From contig NZ_CP043661.1 of NCBI RefSeq assembly GCF_014217565.1, positions 2,046,001 to 2,110,000 of the forward strand: a stretch of DNA of 64,000 nt, given 5' to 3'. The notes under the pieces are model-generated. The model ran no database searches, had not been told where the DNA came from, and saw nothing but the letters and a program-made list of their open reading frames with translations. The position numbers and the translations under genes are program-made. This DNA comes from Kribbella qitaiheensis (GTDB lineage: Bacteria > Actinomycetota > Actinomycetes > Propionibacteriales > Kribbellaceae). This document shows, in pieces, positions 63,664 to 64,000 of this stretch (positions are counted from its first letter, which is position 1; each line of letters opens with the position of its first letter).

Positions 63664-64000
63664 ATGGGACTGAAGCAAGAAGTGGTCATCGTCAACGAGT
63701 TCTCGATCAAGACCCGCGACGGCGCAGGATCTCGAGGCGCGACGCCGGGCAGCTACGTCGAGCGCTACATGGCCCGCCCACAGGCCACCGAGTCATTGGC
63801 CCCGGTGCAGCGTCTGCGCACCGACGACTTCATCGTGCGCTACATGGCCCGGGCCTCAGCCGTCGAGCGGGCCGGATCCCGCGCCGAAGCCAAACGGGCG
63901 ATGCGCCAGGCGCAAGGCAACGGCGGCGTCGCGTTCGGCTATGGCTCGGTGTCCTTGTCCGACGAGCAGCTACATGCGGCCAGCAAGGACATCCAGCACT
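63664..64000 (+). CDS. Probable relaxase/mobilisation protein (3' end outside window)
   Basis: The visible N-terminal 112 residues (MGLKQEVVIVNEFSIKTRDG, GSRGATPGSYVERYMARPQATE, FIVRYMARASAVERAG) resemble the start of relaxase-like transfer proteins of Gram-positive conjugative elements, in which a conserved N-E-F-S/T and T-P-G-x-Y-V-x-R-Y-M-A-R are found. ATG 63664 has GGGGGCG upstream. The catalytic Tyr/His parts would be beyond the window, so the call depends on the N-terminal motif and place in the operon. Confidence 0.55.
   Translation, partial: MGLKQEVVIVNEFSIKTRDGAGSRGATPGSYVERYMARPQATESLAPVQRLRTDDFIVRYMARASAVERAGSRAEAKRAMRQAQGNGGVAFGYGSVSLSDEQLHAASKDIQH

Larger units (their letters stand above)
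52733..64000. mobile_element. Integrative and conjugative element, left part (right end outside window)
   Basis: Starting beside tRNA-fMet are a tyrosine integrase, an excisionase and an XRE regulator, then a long plus-strand operon with transfer-type membrane proteins, a lysozyme/CHAP cell-wall hydrolase and a probable relaxase. These are the parts of an element that excises, transfers by a type IV secretion system and reinserts. The left boundary is set at the tRNA edge by position only; no duplicated attachment site can be seen because the right end is outside. The sequence between 54.9 and 56.4 kb is visibly more AT-rich than the chromosome. The perfect-looking dyad CTTACG-TT-CGTAAG at 52740-52753 is a possible integrase or attachment feature. 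Confidence 0.8.

Overview
The window is high-GC actinobacterial chromosome. Supporting signs are GTG starts, AfsR/SARP-type and XRE regulators, an Excalibur lipoprotein, a probable 6C small RNA, a possible GlnR box and an initiator tRNA with an encoded CCA. The gene content (LacI-controlled Dpp-type sugar importer, GH18 and GH33 secreted hydrolases, many decayed genes) and the frequent GTAC-containing words suggest a soil Nocardioidales member such as Kribbella. That genus call is inference. From 1 to about 52.6 kb the DNA is chromosomal; from about 52.73 kb to the right edge it is an integrated conjugative element that runs out of the window.

Region by region. (1) 1-8.4 kb: the end of a LacI-family regulator, a LacI-type operator, a family-5 binding lipoprotein, Dpp/Opp-like ATPases and permeases, and a GH1 beta-glucosidase. 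This reads as one operon for uptake and cleavage of beta-glucosides or cellooligosaccharides. (2) 8.4-20.5 kb: a conserved 52-aa protein, a frameshifted secreted hydrolase, an alpha/beta hydrolase, a large AfsR-like regulator, a questin-oxidase-like protein, a sialidase divergent from KDPG aldolase and KDG kinase with three palindromes between them, and a broken phosphotransferase. (3) 20.5-29.3 kb: a cNMP-domain histidine kinase coupled to a receiver/thioredoxin-reductase-like flavoprotein, a GH18 chitinase, an XRE/TPR regulator and ilvE. (4) 29.3-39.3 kb: a repeat-rich spacer, a stand-alone LigD polymerase domain, a broken SUKH gene, then a nitrogen block: cytosolic AmiC-like binding protein, MarR regulator, NCS1 permease and ureABCFGD without ureE.

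(5) 39.3-48 kb is a decay zone: frameshifted kinase, P450 and LysR genes, a chimeric FUSC/GlxA reading frame, and a decayed nucleotidyltransferase toxin beside an intact XRE partner with a 16-bp palindromic operator. Short tandem duplications of gene ends recur here at several independent sites. The probable 6C RNA lies here too. (6) 48-52 kb: a 1003-aa protein with an eCIS/polymorphic-toxin-like N-terminus, annexin-like repeats and a C-terminal PD-(D/E)xK-like motif, followed by an endonuclease/exonuclease/phosphatase-fold protein.

(7) 52.65-64 kb: tRNA-fMet with its terminator, then a tyrosine integrase, an unknown ORF and an excisionase in a minus-strand operon whose junctions overlap by 4 nt. 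Next come an XRE regulator and a plus-strand conjugation operon: small VirB2/TrbC-like membrane protein, single-TM protein, lysozyme/CHAP hydrolase, two VirB8-like tandem proteins, two more transfer proteins and the start of a probable relaxase. Related GAATSATT half-sites lie in front of both the integration operon and the transfer operon, suggesting one regulator controls both.
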